Source of the DNA: Rostratula benghalensis
Taxonomy: Eukaryota > Chordata > Aves > Charadriiformes > Rostratulidae
Direction of reading: 5' to 3'
Assembly (NCBI GenBank): GCA_013399305.1
Contig: VXAI01000068.1
Location: 2,716,500 to 2,780,499 of the forward strand
Length of the DNA stretch: 64,000 nt
A program made the translations under genes and the position numbers. Numbering within the stretch: position 1 is the stretch's first letter; the number at the start of each line of letters is the position of its first letter. Below, in pieces: positions 24,447 to 37,715 of the stretch. The notes beneath the pieces were generated by a model. The model made no database searches. It saw only the letters and a program-made list of their open reading frames with translations, and had not been told where the DNA came from.

Positions 24447-27400
24447 GTAGGTCTGCTCTCCCAGCCAGGCAGCTCCTTGGAGGTGCAGCACCTCAGGAGG
24501 AAGCTGGGAGGATAAAACTCCCAGCTGCTTTAACTTCGAGGGGGTATTTTTGTCACGGCTCACGCCGTTGCATGCAGGCTCACACTCCTCAAAATGTAAT
24601 GAATAAAAAATAGGCAGTGAAACATAATGTTGTACTTTTTATGCCTTGTAAATGTGAATGATTATTCACATGTGTGTGTTCTTTTCAAAATGTTTATTTA
24701 GTTGGTAGAATTACTATAGGACTGTACTTTAAAACCAGCTATTAGCTAATGGAGAGACCTCATTGTCAGGGGTATTAGGAGATTATGGCTTCATTTACCA
24801 TAATGCACAGAGATAGTCCGAGTGTTCTGCTTTTTGTTTATGTGTTTGTTTAACTTTATTTACATACTTTAACCCATTCCCTGGCATTTTATCTTGCAAC
24901 AAAATCCTTTTATAATCCAAAAGGTTGGGCAGAGATGCTGCTCCACATGATAACTGAAGAGCTATGTAAATAAAACCTGACATATTAACTGCCTTGGATT
25001 CCTGTATTTTCATATTTGGAAATAAGAAAATGTGGTGTAGATATGGGAAACTGCCGTGTTTGCTTTTCCGACCGGGTAATTAGTTGGCAGCTGGAACTTT
25101 TGCATCAAAATAACAGGAGCCAATCACTTTCTTTCTTTTCCCACAGCAGCAGTGAAATTAGGACATAGAGAAAAATAAAAATATATGTTGGCATTTTTAG
25201 TTATTAGCACAAATGATTTTATAAACAAATAATATATAAATCAAAGTGTAACAAGCACACAAGAGAGAAAGCAATAAAATATTCACCATTTATTTTAACA
25301 CATTGTCTCCTTGGAAGAGCTTTCCTAAACATGTGACGATGTAGATATCAGGTATCGATTGTTATGTACCCCCACAACTAGAGCATTGTACTGTACAATT
25401 CTGGTGTGCCATATGGCCTGAACATACCATGCACTTCATTAGTGAACATATTAGAGCTTTATATAGCCTTAGAGAAACGTGGCAACATGTGATGTAATGC
25501 TCATGGACAGTAGTTTGTTGGCTCATTTACCAGTGCTTTAAATAGAATGATGCTGGGCACATTATATTTGATGATTGTTCCTTCTCAAGCTGGGAAATTC
25601 CCTGCACTCTTTTTTTTTTCCTTATTGTTAGCAATCCTTCAGTATGAACTGTTAGAGGAAAAGAAGAGGGTTATGGAAAGAGGAAAGTCTAACATATGTA
25701 TACAAACTAATGTACAGTCGGCATCGCCTTGTTCTGCAAACACTGAATTCCTGTTTTGTTCTTCGGCAGAAATCACACGCACGTTGCTTGATAAAAAACT
25801 TGGAGCCTGTCCCATGGTGCTATAGCCAAGGTACCAAACTGAGAAGAAAGCCATATGTGATGCTATTTGATTAAGGATTAGTATACTGTGATTTCATCTC
25901 ATTAGGAAAATTTAATCAATTTTTGCTGCCTTATAATATGAGAACCTTTGCTACCTAAATTGCTTCAGGTCACTGATGTGTATAGATCGCTCACATCAAA
26001 TTCAGCTTTGGTTCAAGTTTTCTAAGTGTATATTGGCATACTGAATGCATGTTTAGCGGTGTAATGCAGCCAGCACTTGGTAAAAAATGAAAAGCATTTG
26101 TTGATTACTCTTTGGACACATCCAGAACCCTTCCACATGTAGAGCTGCCTGGGTGTGACTCACTGTGGCGTTATTGGAGTTTTCTGCTGTTGCAGCTTTA
26201 CTGAGATCAGGGGAGTTACTGCGGCTTAACCCAGAATTGCACAGTGGTGACATCAGCCTTGTTAATCCAGGAGGGAATTCTGCACATGGAAAGGCTTCCA
26301 AACTGAATATAGTTTTTCAGAAAGGAAAAATGGGGCTAGGAATCCAATCCAGTGTAAGGAGCTGACATTGTTATATATAGCAACTAATGGAACGGCATCT
26401 TTTCTACAAACATTTTAGTGATACAGTTAATCAACCTACTTCAAAGAATGATTAAGAATATACAAGAATACTAAAATTGAAAGGTACAACAATATAGATA
26501 GGTGTGGGGAAGGGTAGATATGTGGTATAAGGAAAATACTATGAGATACTATATGGATCTTCATGTAACTTTTGCAAAGTGTTTCTTGCGATCACCTAGG
26601 TTGAATTTCACTCTCCCGGGGCAAGTGTCTGACCATGAGCTATGTCTGCTCTATGATGCTCCTGGTGACCTCAAGTTCCTGCTTTCCTGGTGCTGATGCA
26701 GAAGGGAATGCAACTATGGACTTCCCACTGGGGATTCTTAATATAGAGAGACTGCTTTCACGTGCCCTCAAGCTTTCAAAAGGACAGCGACTTCCTTTAA
26801 ACAAAAACTTCATGTAAAAGAGCAAAAAGAAGAGGTATCCCTCAAATTTTGGGTATGGGCAAAACTAGGAAATAAAATCTGTAGGTGGAGGTTGAAGCAG
26901 AGGCGTGTGTTCACAGGCGTGTTCTCTGCCAGAGCAGAAAAGTAAATTACTGGGAGACATGTGGATATAGAGGACTGTCTGCTGGGAGTGATGCACAGAG
27001 CTCCCACATATGTTCCCAGGCATCAAAGCTGTGCAAATACTTTGGAAATCTGATTAAACCCCCCTGAGATTATCAGCCCGTTCTCCGGGGAAGAGTCATG
27101 AATGCCTAGCAGGGCAGTCAGTACAATGAGCAGTTACATTTTCTCTTGGCTTTTATTGAAGGAAGAATAATTTACTTTGCAAACAAAGGCCAGCCATATT
27201 GTGAGCGTAAGATATCCTTTATTCATTCATTTGGCAGTTCTTGCAAAATGTTGCAATAAGCATTAACCAGGAGGAAGTGCATGTGCAGGTGGACAAAATG
27301 TAGTTTAAGATGAAGTCGAAGCAAGACACCAGATTCAAGGGTTTCTCGTTTTTCATTGCTGCAAGTGGACAGAGTGTGCTCAGTTTTACCCCTTGTATGA

Positions 27401-29627
27401 AAAAAGGAACTCAAATAGCAGAGAGCTGCTTATCATGAGAGAAGCTCCTTGCTTCGTGCCTGGCTCTAAAAGAAGCACAGCACTTAGTGATGCGCAGACA
27501 ACTTGCGGCTGCGCCTCTTCTCCTCGGTAACATTCTTCCCAAAGAGAACCTCATCAGCTTAGGTGAATGGTTCACATTTGCAGGACTGGGATATTATCCA
27601 TCCTTGGGTCTAAAACCAGGTGAATAAAGAGACAAAGAAATCAAGAGAGTTGCTCTGAGTTGGCTAGAAATGAGGGATATATCAGGACGTTTCTGACAGG
27701 GCAGGAATCTTACAATAACCGCGGCTCGGGACCTCATGCCATGCATACTTGAATGTTAGCATGATTTGGCTTTCAATCTGGATGCTGATTCCGTTCTCAT
27801 GCTGAATCCAGCGCCCAAATATATTTTCTCTTTCCCATTTATTTTCCCAGGCCTCGTTAATTACTAAGATCTGTGTGCATTCCAGGCCAAGCTCCGGATT
27901 TTGACATCCTATGGACTTCAGCTATTTAAAGCACAATTCCCATGAATAAGTCATAGTAAACAAGAGTCAGCAGGAAGTTATCATTCCTTGCTCAAAAAGT
28001 AGTGAGTGCTAAATTAAATAAATACCATGTCTTTTTAATGTTCTGTCACACAGACTAAAATCAGATAGAGCTTTTATTGAATCTGGCCCAGAGGTTATGA
28101 AATAAAATAAATATAATGAAGTTGATTTGATTCTCCTGCTTGTTTCACTGCAGTCAGAGAAATGCTTTCTTATGGAGGCATATGAAACATTTTGAACAAA
28201 TCCAGAAATACTTTAAGTATGCATCTCAGAAAACTGTAACAAAGTATTGTAGTTTGGGGAAAACTTAACTTCGAATGATCAGACTTAACATATTATTTTT
28301 CAGTCAGTTCTCACGTAATATCATACTTCTATTTAGGCCGTGAAACCCTGGAGCTCTTCTGTGTGATTGAGCTAAACCAAATGTTTGGCAGGAGAATGGG
28401 GATTTTAAAAATTAGAAGATGCTCCTTTTGGTGTCTGGTTTTGTTTAACTATGGAAACAGAAGCTTGAGAGGAACAAAATTTTACTTTGTGATTAAATGG
28501 GTGAAAATAAATAGCATGTAAAGTCTCTTATATGAAGCAAGGTACTTTGAGTTTTCATGCTAGTTTGAAAAAGAATACAACATCTGTTTTGGTAATGTTT
28601 TTCATTGTGTTTTTTATCAATTTAAACAAAGCCAAGGAGAATAGCAAAGATGTTGTAAGAACAGATTTCTAAGCCAAGTTCTCAAATTGGCTTTAAAAGT
28701 GATTAATAACCACTCAGCATAAGCAGGCAATATAATGTAATCACATTTGGGTAAGACACAAGGGGTTTCATCAGGCCCTCCCTGCAAATGCTACAGAAAA
28801 CAATTTTCTTTAACTACATTTTGTGTTTCTGGTAAAGTTCCCTTTAGCATCAAAAGTAATTTTGACCTGGAAAGAAACACAGATCTGTGTTGTCCTTATG
28901 TAAAACCTTATCCTTGTGTAGTGCATTATCCTGATGCAGAACCAGGCACCTTCCCATAAATAAACAGGGATGTCTCTGGTTCTGTGGCAGTAATGTAACT
29001 CTGACCCAGTTGCTGCCCTTTCTTCATATCCCTGTGCTGTGTAGTTCTCCCCAGTCCTAATATCTTTGCATAGGGTATAGTTTCAACTCAGGCTGAGTTT
29101 TGAGGAAAGAATCTTTGCATCCTGTATTTTCTTTGGATTGTGTTCTGATCCTTGGCCCTGCCTAGGACAGAAATAAAATTGCACAGCAACTCCTCCCTGA
29201 GACTGGGGCTTTAAAATCCAATTTGGGGATTTTAGTTTTGAAATGTGACTTGAATCCTTCTCAAATTTCTCTGTCTACTATGTTCATTTCTCCTATGCAA
29301 TCCACTCTTCAGGTTCCAAAATATGACACAAAATGATATTTTTAAAGACACATTATATGGAATATGTTGAATAACTTCGAAGCCTAATAGAAAAATAAAC
29401 TCTGGAAATAGCTATGTGTTTTTGGCAGCCAGAACAGAAATGCAGTGTGTCAGCAGCATATAATCAAAGAAATTTCCTTCTAAAAATAAAAGGGATGAAA
29501 GATTTTATTTATTTGCAAATAAATCTTAACTAATAATAAGGACTCTTTATGTTCTATATGAGAGTAAAGTATGGCCTTGTGAATTAATTGCCTGTTTTAT
29601 GGGAAACAATCAAGTAGAATCTTACAG
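24447..29627. other. Non-coding AT-rich single-copy DNA
   Basis: If the exon at 24369 is real this is the start of its first intron. Many AT-rich patches are present, but no recognised transposon or microsatellite beyond short runs. Open frames of 60-90 codons occur on both strands without motifs or paired splice sites. Confidence 0.5.
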
Positions 29628-29891
29628 GTGAAACTGTTGTCACAAATAGCAGGCGAAGCCTCTCTGACCCCTCCGCGGATCATCCCAGATAGTGATGGCC
29701 CCTCCGTTACCGCTCTTTGCCGTGATTCCATATGGTCCCTCTGCAGACTGCCAGACATATGGGAAAAGAAAAGCTTGGATTGCACACACAATGACAGGCC
29801 AGCTAAAGCCTTCAGATAGTCTGCAGTAAGGTCTGGTTGCCTCAAAGGGTTTGTTTTCCTCCATATCGCAATCGAATGAGCTGATTGTCAG
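29628..29891. other. Stop-poor, CpG-containing island ending at a donor consensus
   Basis: From about 29628 to 29820 one plus frame and two minus frames are open together, in a stretch with several CpGs (CTCCGCGG, CCGTTACCGC, GCCGTG). A textbook CAG|GTGAGT lies at 29889-29897 on the plus strand, preceded at 29618-29627 by an acceptor-like CTTACAG. Every plus frame meets a stop before the donor, so a plus-strand exon would have to be non-coding or terminal. The minus frame includes residues PYGITAKSGNGGAITIWDD, which look protein-like but match nothing I know. It could be a non-coding RNA exon, a conserved regulatory element, a decayed coding exon or chance. Confidence 0.2.
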
Positions 29892-32288
29892 GTGAGTCAC
29901 TGAAGACCTTTCTACACCTATTGACTTGTTACTGCACATCTCCAGTTTTTAATTCATAGGTATTCAAAAGCAGAGAAGTTATTTACAGTACACAGTTGCA
30001 GAAATCAATCTAGTTCACCCATAATTTTAATCAAACAAAACATCTGTTTGGCAAAATATTTACTTGTCAATGCCAGTGCCTGATAAGGCACATACAGAAA
30101 ACACTGACCACAGGATTGAGGGAAAAAACAGGACAGAAAAAGGCACTCAGTGAATGCAACTGCTCAAGGGTAGATATTCTCTGTAACTGCTACTGATGGT
30201 TGAGGACATGATTTTAGAGATAAAACATAATGACTTTGCTGGACTGGACTGTCTGACACAGCAGGTGCCTAAGGACCTCAAGGACAGTGGTGCTCCATGC
30301 CCTTTGTATGCTCAGCTTTGCCTATATTTAAGTACATTAAATTTCTTTCCTCAAAACTGGAATTTTGCTTTGCATACTATATGTACACAGGTTTGTGGAG
30401 GTTGGTACCAGTATTATTAATTTTCTCACTCCGTTTACCAGTAGCAGTGGTTTTCACTTGTGTATTTTGTAAACTGCAGTAGTATGAGATATAAATCTGT
30501 TCTGCAGAAGCTTGAGAGTCCTGAGGAAACAGATCAGATAGAGAGACCTGATCCGAAATCCCCCAGTTTCAAAGATTTTTGAACCAGGAGTAAGAGTTCC
30601 TGCTGGCATGTTTGATGGAGCGATACTCAAAAGTAGACAAGTGTAATGCAGACAGAGGAATCTCTTCCGAATTATTTTCTGCTCCAGTCCTGACTTATAT
30701 CTAAATCCTGGATTTGCCTCCAGTTTATGAAATGTGTTTTCAAGAACTTTATTATTTTTAGCTTTTTTTTTGCTTTGCAGTCTAAATGGCAGAGTGTTGT
30801 CAGTGCTAAGGGCTGTACACAGGCACCCTGGGTTCCTGGGTACAGGTCCAGGTGCTTTCAGCTCGTGCTGGATGGGCTCTGTGCAGGCATCTCGCTCTCT
30901 TTCACGCTTGGCGTTACTTATCTTCTATCCCTCATGCTCTTCTGTAATCTTTCCTCTCTTATTCCAGATCTTGGCTGCGTTTCCTGTGGGATTGTTTTTC
31001 AAATTTGACAGCCTGAAATCACATTTCTGACATCAGCCAAACCTCTTTGCCCCTCATCACTATCTTCACTATCCGTCACCAACACAGACAGCTGCGCTCC
31101 CAGCGTTGGTCCACCTCTTCCTTAACTCGCATCAATTTGCATCAGCCCAGAGTTCAGCCATGGCTTGACATATGACATTTATTTAGAAGCCACCAGAATA
31201 TCTATGAACAGCTTTTTCCTGAAATATTTTGTTGTAGTAATCAGAACGTCTTTATCTTTCCAGGAAGGCATTAGGAAACCTAGCAGATTTGCTCATGCCT
31301 GGCTATCGTGTTGTTTGAGAGATGAGTTAATGCAATGGCATTTTATATGTAATGACCTAAATACTCTTTCAGCTGACTGTAAAGTAAATGGACAAATGAA
31401 GCACATTGTTGTTTATGCTTCATTGTGTAATGTTTTAATACTCTGTCATGTTTGGTGACAAGGACTTCAGCTTAACCTGTACTTTTAATAATTTCTTTGA
31501 CAATCTTAATTAGAATTTTATAATCCCAAGGAAAATCAATCAGGTAGCTGGAGTTTTTTTTCCCTATGTTCTCCAAACTCACCAGCCTGTGACAAAAGTT
31601 TAGATGAAAAGTATGTTGCTGCGCTATGCAGTGCCCCCAGTGCTTCTGCTGGGTCAGGATAAATCTAAGGCTGAGCTGGAGCTGGACCTTTCATCTGGCT
31701 CTCAGCACTTTGTGTCACCTTTTCTGTCACCAGCCCAGGGATGATGTACTGATGCTCCGTTGGTTCCGAAGTGGGACCAGCTGGGCTCAAAACCTTGCCC
31801 TCGAGAAAGGCTCACATCTTAGGGAGGGATAAACCTCCTTCAGCTCTTGATGCTGTCTGAGCCGAGACTGCAGCAACAAGGATCAGCTCACACTGATCAG
31901 GGAAAGGGGAAACTTGGGTGAACTCTGCTCTGTTCTCTGAGAGGCCAGTTAAGACTGGAGCCCATAAAGTCTGGGCTGTTCCGATGTCTGCTGTGGAGCC
32001 CAGAGCCTGGCACGAGGTGTGGGGTGCTGCATTTCTGGTGGATTTGGAACCTTCACAACATAAGGAGAGGCAGTGCCCTGTATGGGGCAGCACGGTAGCC
32101 AGCATGCCAGGGATGGAGGTGTCTTGCTCTACTCACTGTGTCAAGGGCTGGGTTTAGAAGCTGCAGGCAAGAACCATCCCAACACTCGTAATCAGGAGTC
32201 CAGACCTGTCTGGTAGCTATTTCCCCTACAATAACAAACAAACATCAGTTTGGTAAAAAAGTTACTAACAACTGTACATAACAGTTCT
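29892..32288. other. Non-coding DNA
   Basis: Anonymous sequence. The part from about 31800 to 32160 is somewhat GC-richer and holds overlapping chance frames on both strands. No known repeat or exon was recognised. Confidence 0.5.
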
Positions 32289-32354
32289 GTTCTAGTTCTA
32301 GTTCTAGTCCTAGTCCTAGTCCTAGTCCTAGTTCTAGTTCTAGTTCCAGTTCTG
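32289..32354 (+). repeat. GTTCTA/GTCCTA hexanucleotide array, 11 units
   Basis: Eleven 6-bp units run without gaps: three GTTCTA, four GTCCTA, two GTTCTA, one GTTCCA and one GTTCTG. The variant units are grouped in blocks, which suggests spread by slippage or unequal exchange after a T-to-C change. The array contains a CTAG in almost every unit. No gene is adjacent. Confidence 0.95.
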
Positions 32355-34023
32355 CTTTAGAGGTGGGGTTTCTTTTGAATGCATTGGTTATCTAAAGCAA
32401 AGTCTCTGGCTCCTGCTCCATAACCGAGCATCCTCTGGGTAGGGTCCTGCCAAGAAGACCATGTTGTATAGCAAACTTTCTGTCTACTGTCTGACTGAAG
32501 CTCCCATGGAGATGGAGAGTCTGTGGTTTTACCTGTAAGTTTTAACCCTGGCAAATGCTTCATGGATTATACTGAGGGAATGATTCGTATAAGAACTGTG
32601 GAGTTGGTCTCCTGTAATAAAAATTTGTGGGAAGTACAGAACTCCAAGGATTGACATGTTAAGGGTATATATATGGTGTTATAGCTAATGTACAGCATTT
32701 AATGGAACATGCCTCAATAAATCTTCTTTTTATAGGATATATAACTACTAGGAGAAGGGAGAGTGGGAAAATTATAAGTGGAAAGGGGTTTTTTTGCCAA
32801 AGCTCTGTGTTTTAGACATCTTGTGCAGTCAGCTATATACTGTACAAAGACAGACCAGGAATAGAAAATCTGGCGAGCATCATTAGGGTTTTTCTGTTCT
32901 CGCCTGACATTAATCTGTGCTTTCTTTACACTCCGATTATCAGTTTTCAGTTACTTTTTGTGCTCCCAACTTGGAATTAAATGTGATGAACCGTGTTTAA
33001 AAATCAGAATTCATTCTGGCAGACAAATGCGCTGCTTACTCTTTCTATGCTGGGCACAAAACTCTGTGATCTGCTCAGAGGTATCTCCAGTGAGCAGAGC
33101 TAAGGCCACAAATGGATCTGTGAAGCTGAAGATACTGCCTGTTTAACACCAGCTATAATGGGGTATTAATAACACAGGACTGATAGGTTATTAATAGTTT
33201 CCTTGGTTCCCACTTTATTACACAAAACAGTCACACATCTTGTGATCCCCAACTTTGCGGAGTAATTTACAAGCATACACTCTTTTAGACTCTTTCAAAC
33301 TCCACAGCATGAATAAATAAATGGTGGCAGCTTTATAAAACCCTTGACACTGTTCCAGCATTTAAAAACTCTGTTTATCCAGGATTCAGCAAGGACAGAA
33401 ATGACTGTCATGACAGGACTCTAGTAGTGCTCCCTGCTAAAGCTCAGCTACTTGAGATACCATTCATTAGCTCTGAAATTTATGTCTACTCTATATTGGC
33501 TTCAGGCAGAATAAGGAAAACACTCTTAATGAAGGAGAACTGGGTTTTTCTCCTTGATCCGTGTAAGTCAGCATCTGATGTTATCTTGGAGATAACTAAC
33601 AAACATTGAGTTTAAAATAGAACAGCAACGAGCTGTTCCCCCTGGTCAGGAAGCCCTCCAGAGCTTCCCAGTGTGCTGCTCTGCACCCAGGGGGTTAGTC
33701 TTCCATGTGAATGTAAATATGTCCAGGGAATTATAAAGAAGAGGAAGTTTAAATGTAAACAAAATAGTAAAACCAGCACAAACAGCACCGTGAGTTACCA
33801 GGAAATTACAGTATTTATAAAGAGCATTGGAAGAGGAAAGAGATGGAGAGGGTGCAGAAGAGTTCAGTGTGTCTGTGGACATGAGTTCCCATGGGGAGAT
33901 GGGTGAGGGTAGGATGGGACCCCTGAGTCTGACCCTTCTTCCCTGCCCATCCTAGTGAGAAGCTCTGCTTGTGGAGAAGTCCTGGAAGTCTGCATCTCTG
34001 CATCCTACATGCTTTAGAGAAAC

Positions 34024-34092
34024 TGTTGTTTTGTGGGGTTTTGGTTTTGTTTTGGGATTTCTTTTCTCTTGTTTTTTTTGTGTTTTTTTTTT
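34024..34092 (+). repeat. T/G-rich low-complexity tract
   Basis: Runs of T interrupted by single or double G (GTTTTGGTTTTGTTTTGGG and, further on, GTGTTTTTTTTTT). It is simple-sequence DNA. On the other strand it would be an A/C-rich tract that could be a decayed poly(A), but no element body is seen beside it. Confidence 0.75.
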
Positions 34093-35283
34093 ACCAAGAG
34101 AACGCCTAAAAGCATGCAAAAAAAGAAACTCTAAGTGGTATCAGCCTCACAAAGGGCACCAGACTAAAACAAGAACTTCAACACACTTTCTGTTTTCAGT
34201 GTGCTGTTCCTCGCTTCAGCAATCATCAGCCTCAGGTTAAGGAAGGGAGTTTACCTTCGCTGAGATGAAGGACCTCATCCTAAGGACCTGAGTGTGCTTT
34301 CTTTGCAAATGCAAAATAAAATGCAATACGGCTATCTCCTAAGTCTTCGCTAACACAGTTGTGGTAGTGTGAGGGTATCCTGAGAAATAGAAGAGATGCC
34401 ACACAGAAAAACAATTGCTTATCATATTTGTCTTCATAGCTTGAGTTACACTTCTCAACTACTTTGCAGTGCTTGAATATTCTTTTAGTCTCAATTTAAT
34501 TGCAGAGGGTTTGTATGAAGGACAACAGTAATACAAGCAATAACGTAGAAGTCACCTAATGAGGAAATCTGGCTGTCCCACCTGGGATTCTCCCCTTCAG
34601 CACAGCTTGAGGCTTCAGATTGGTTAGATCAGAGGGTTTGCAAACCCGGGTACCAACTGCCATGTATTTAAAACATCTCACCAGTACCATGTGTTGCTTT
34701 GGTTGAATGGCCAGAGATCCTCAGTGCATCACTGACACTGACAGTGCTTCAGTCACACAGGGAAGGAATTAAATGCCAAGTAGTATGTGCCCATAATTAA
34801 TATAAATTAAATCTTCACTTGTTAAAATAGTTAGGTAATGATGAAGGAACTCTTCTGTACCACATACTTTTGGAATATGCATTTACATGATCACTATATT
34901 AATTCATTATAATATCTTTTTTGTTATAGCTAGAGAGGTATCAATCCAATGTTAAAAGTCTGCACCTTTAAATACTGCCAAAGGCCCTAAGACAAGGACA
35001 GTAGCTTCCCTACATCTATTGAGCTTGTCTTTATTCAAGAAGGGGTTTAACTCTGTATCTGAGGATGCAGAACAGGTGGGCTTTGCTCTGGTAAAGAAAA
35101 GCACACCTGGGTTCCCCAGCCATGTTTATTGCTTCACTGATCTGTTCTAACCTAGATAATGAAAGGTTACAGAATTAGCATGGCTTTTATAAATAATAAT
35201 CTACTTTATGATGGATGGATTCTTTCTTTTCAGACTGTAGATTGTGAGTATTAATTCAGAATGTGGATATAAATATTAATTTT

Positions 35284-35316
35284 GAGTATCAGCAGAGTAT
35301 CAGTAGAGTACCTGCA
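35284..35316 (+). repeat. 11-bp tandem repeat, three copies
   Basis: GAGTATCAGCA, GAGTATCAGTA and GAGTACCTGCA follow one another directly. A further ATCAGTATCAG lies at about 35320-35330. It is a small slippage-type duplication. Confidence 0.8.
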
Positions 35317-36536
35317 GATCATCAGTATCAGGGCATTCTCTACTGATGACATAATACAGAGAGAGACTCATTAAGTTCTCGCTTCACCTTTTTAAGAAGT
35401 ACTTCAATCGTATGTAAACGGCTGTCATCAGTGTTACTGAGTCAGACGTGGTAAATTATTTTCTAGAGTAAACAGACTATGCTGCTCTGCAGTGGAATTG
35501 TCATAGAGTGGCCAGTCTTAAGTAAAAACTACAACAAATATCTCCCAAAGTGTGTGGCAGTCTGCACAAAGATGGGATTTCCAGAGGACCACAGTAGCTT
35601 TACTTATTTCACGTATTTCTTATTTAATCTGAATGAATGCAACCAAGTGTGCAGTTACACTGAATATCTGTTTAATGCTTTTTAAAATACTGTGTACACA
35701 TTTTGTCCAACTCACTTCAATGTAGGATAGAGGAGTTACATTACTTTGGCTGCTCTTTTTACCCTGAAAGGTGCTCTGGGAAAGCAGGTAGGCAAATCAG
35801 AAGTACGAGAGAGGATTTGTGAGCATTTTTCCAACTGCTCTTTGGATTTTTAGGTGAACAAAAGTTTGCTTGGCATAAGGTTTTAGCTATTTGTGACAAG
35901 CAAAACTCAGATGTTGTAGTATCCTGCTCTTGCTTGGCTGCCTTTGTAGGAATATTTGTGAGCTTGGCACACCCTTCATTTGAAATGAAGTGGAAAATCT
36001 CCAGCACTGAGTCTGGGTTTGGGTTTCATCACATAACTTTCAAGCTACCATAATCTACAGTGAATTTTCACTGAAATAAGCTACATATTTCCTCAGTTAG
36101 TGAAGAGAGTAATAAAATATGGATTAACTGCTAAGAAACTCTTACGAGAACTTATTTTCAGTATGCAAAAGGGAAAGAAAATGATTACTCTGTCTCCATG
36201 ATGAAATGAAGAAAATAGTTTTAAAATCAGCTCAGTCCTTTTCTCACTATCTCTAACGTCCATGGTACTCCGTGCACTTTGTACTAGTGTCAGATACAGA
36301 AAGCTCATGAATGATGTACCTGTGTAGGCACAGCTGTGATGGCTTCAGCCCCACATGAGGGTTAAATAAATAAAACAAGTGTTCAGGTGCTGGTTCTTGA
36401 ATTCCTGCTGAAAACCAAGATTTAACACCCTTTCAGCAGTGTAAGGTTGAATTTATTACAAGAGAACTCTATGACAAAAAATCCCAAACTTTTCTCTGAA
36501 CTAAAGAAAATGAAGATTTTCATTTTCTCAACTTCT

Positions 36537-36838
36537 TCATGGAATCACGGACTTGTCAAAGTTGGAAGGGACTTCTAGAGATCACCCAGTCCAACTCCCC
36601 TGCTAAAGCAGGCTTGCCCAGAGCACATCACTCAGGACTGCATCCAGGCAGGGCTTGGAGGTCTCCAGAGAAGGGGACTCCACACCCTCCCTGGGCAGCC
36701 TTTTCCAGGGCTCTGTCACACTCACTGGAAATAAACTTTTCCTCATATTCGAATGAAACTTCCTCTGTTCCAGCCTGGGCCCAGTGCCCCTTGTCCTGTC
36801 ACAGGGAACCACTGAAAAAGTTTTTGCCTGCCTTCAGG
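36537..36838 (-). mobile_element. CR1 LINE fragment, ~300 bp, second subfamily type
   Basis: This reads on the plus strand as the reverse complement of CR1: CATGGAATCACGGA, AAGTTGGAAGGGACTTCTAGAGATCACCCAGTCCAACTCCCCTGC, then the GGCTTGGAGGTCTCCAGAGAAGGGGACTCCACACCCTCCCTGGGCAGCC segment and GTTCCAGCCTGGGCCCAGTGCCCCTTGTCCTGTCAC. The wording (TTCTAGAGATCA, AAGCAGG, GGCAGCCTTTTCCAGGGCTCTG) differs from the copy at 37716, so it belongs to another CR1 subfamily. The 102-codon plus-strand frame across it is antisense CR1, not a gene. Confidence 0.95.
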
Positions 36839-37715
36839 AAGCACTGAGAAAGGTTCTGTACATCAGCTGCTTTCAGTTTTTAAGAGATGTTTGGATTACA
36901 TATGGCAGCTACCAGTTGTGGTGATGGTTGATGGACAGCATTAAAATAAAATAACATCTCAAATTTGGACTATTTCACCATCACAGATCAGGTATCAATT
37001 TACAAGCAGCAGAAGGTTAACTTTTGCCATAAGTCTTTGGGGTTCTTTTTTGTCCTAAAGTCCCCAAAAGCACTTCCTGGCAATGACAGCACAGTTTTAT
37101 CACACTTGTGGCCAATATCAGGACAACATCACCAGACTTCTGTGTATCTAAATTTCCTAGGTACCCTTTTACAACTAATTTTCTCTATGCTAATTAACTC
37201 CAAAGCATGAAATAATTGTGAGTTTCCATGTGTCCTGATATTAGAGGATTTTCTTCTTCTCTCCAGTGCTTTTATTTGCCCTCCAGCTTTGTTTGTGATC
37301 AAATTTGGCCCTGGTTGAACTTAGATCAAAAAGAGCATTCAACAAAGCCCTAGTCGTTAGCCCTGTGAGTCGTTGTTTGTTGCCTGCCTGACATTCCCAT
37401 GCAGCAATCCAAGGCAGAGAGGCACAGAGGGAGCCTTGGCAGGACTGAGGGGACTCTGCTGGAGGACTGATGAAAGCACAATTGATGCTTTCTACAACAG
37501 CACGATGGCCTCTTCTTTTAATTCCACTCTGTTGAGTGGAGCTGCTTTGTGCACTTGTGGGAAGTGCTCTCTGACAGCTACTTTTTAATCTTCACCTGGC
37601 CAGCCTGATGAACACATTCATGGCTCATAACATTGATTATTACAAAGCATGATACATAGGAATGAAGCTGAACAACCTGAAAAATCTCCAAGTGGAGTGC
37701 CAGTCCGTGTAGCAA
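36839..37715. other. Spacer between two CR1 copies
   Basis: About 880 bp of single-copy DNA between two minus-strand CR1 fragments. Nothing recognisable is present. Confidence 0.55.

Larger units (their letters stand above)
32355..36536. other. Non-coding DNA
   Basis: Anonymous sequence with a T/G-rich tract at 34024-34092 and a short 11-bp tandem repeat at 35284-35316. No exon or transposon was recognised before the CR1 copy at 36537. Confidence 0.5.

Noticed and set aside
36539..36847. 102-codon plus-strand open frame
   Set aside because: Antisense of the CR1 fragment at 36537-36838.
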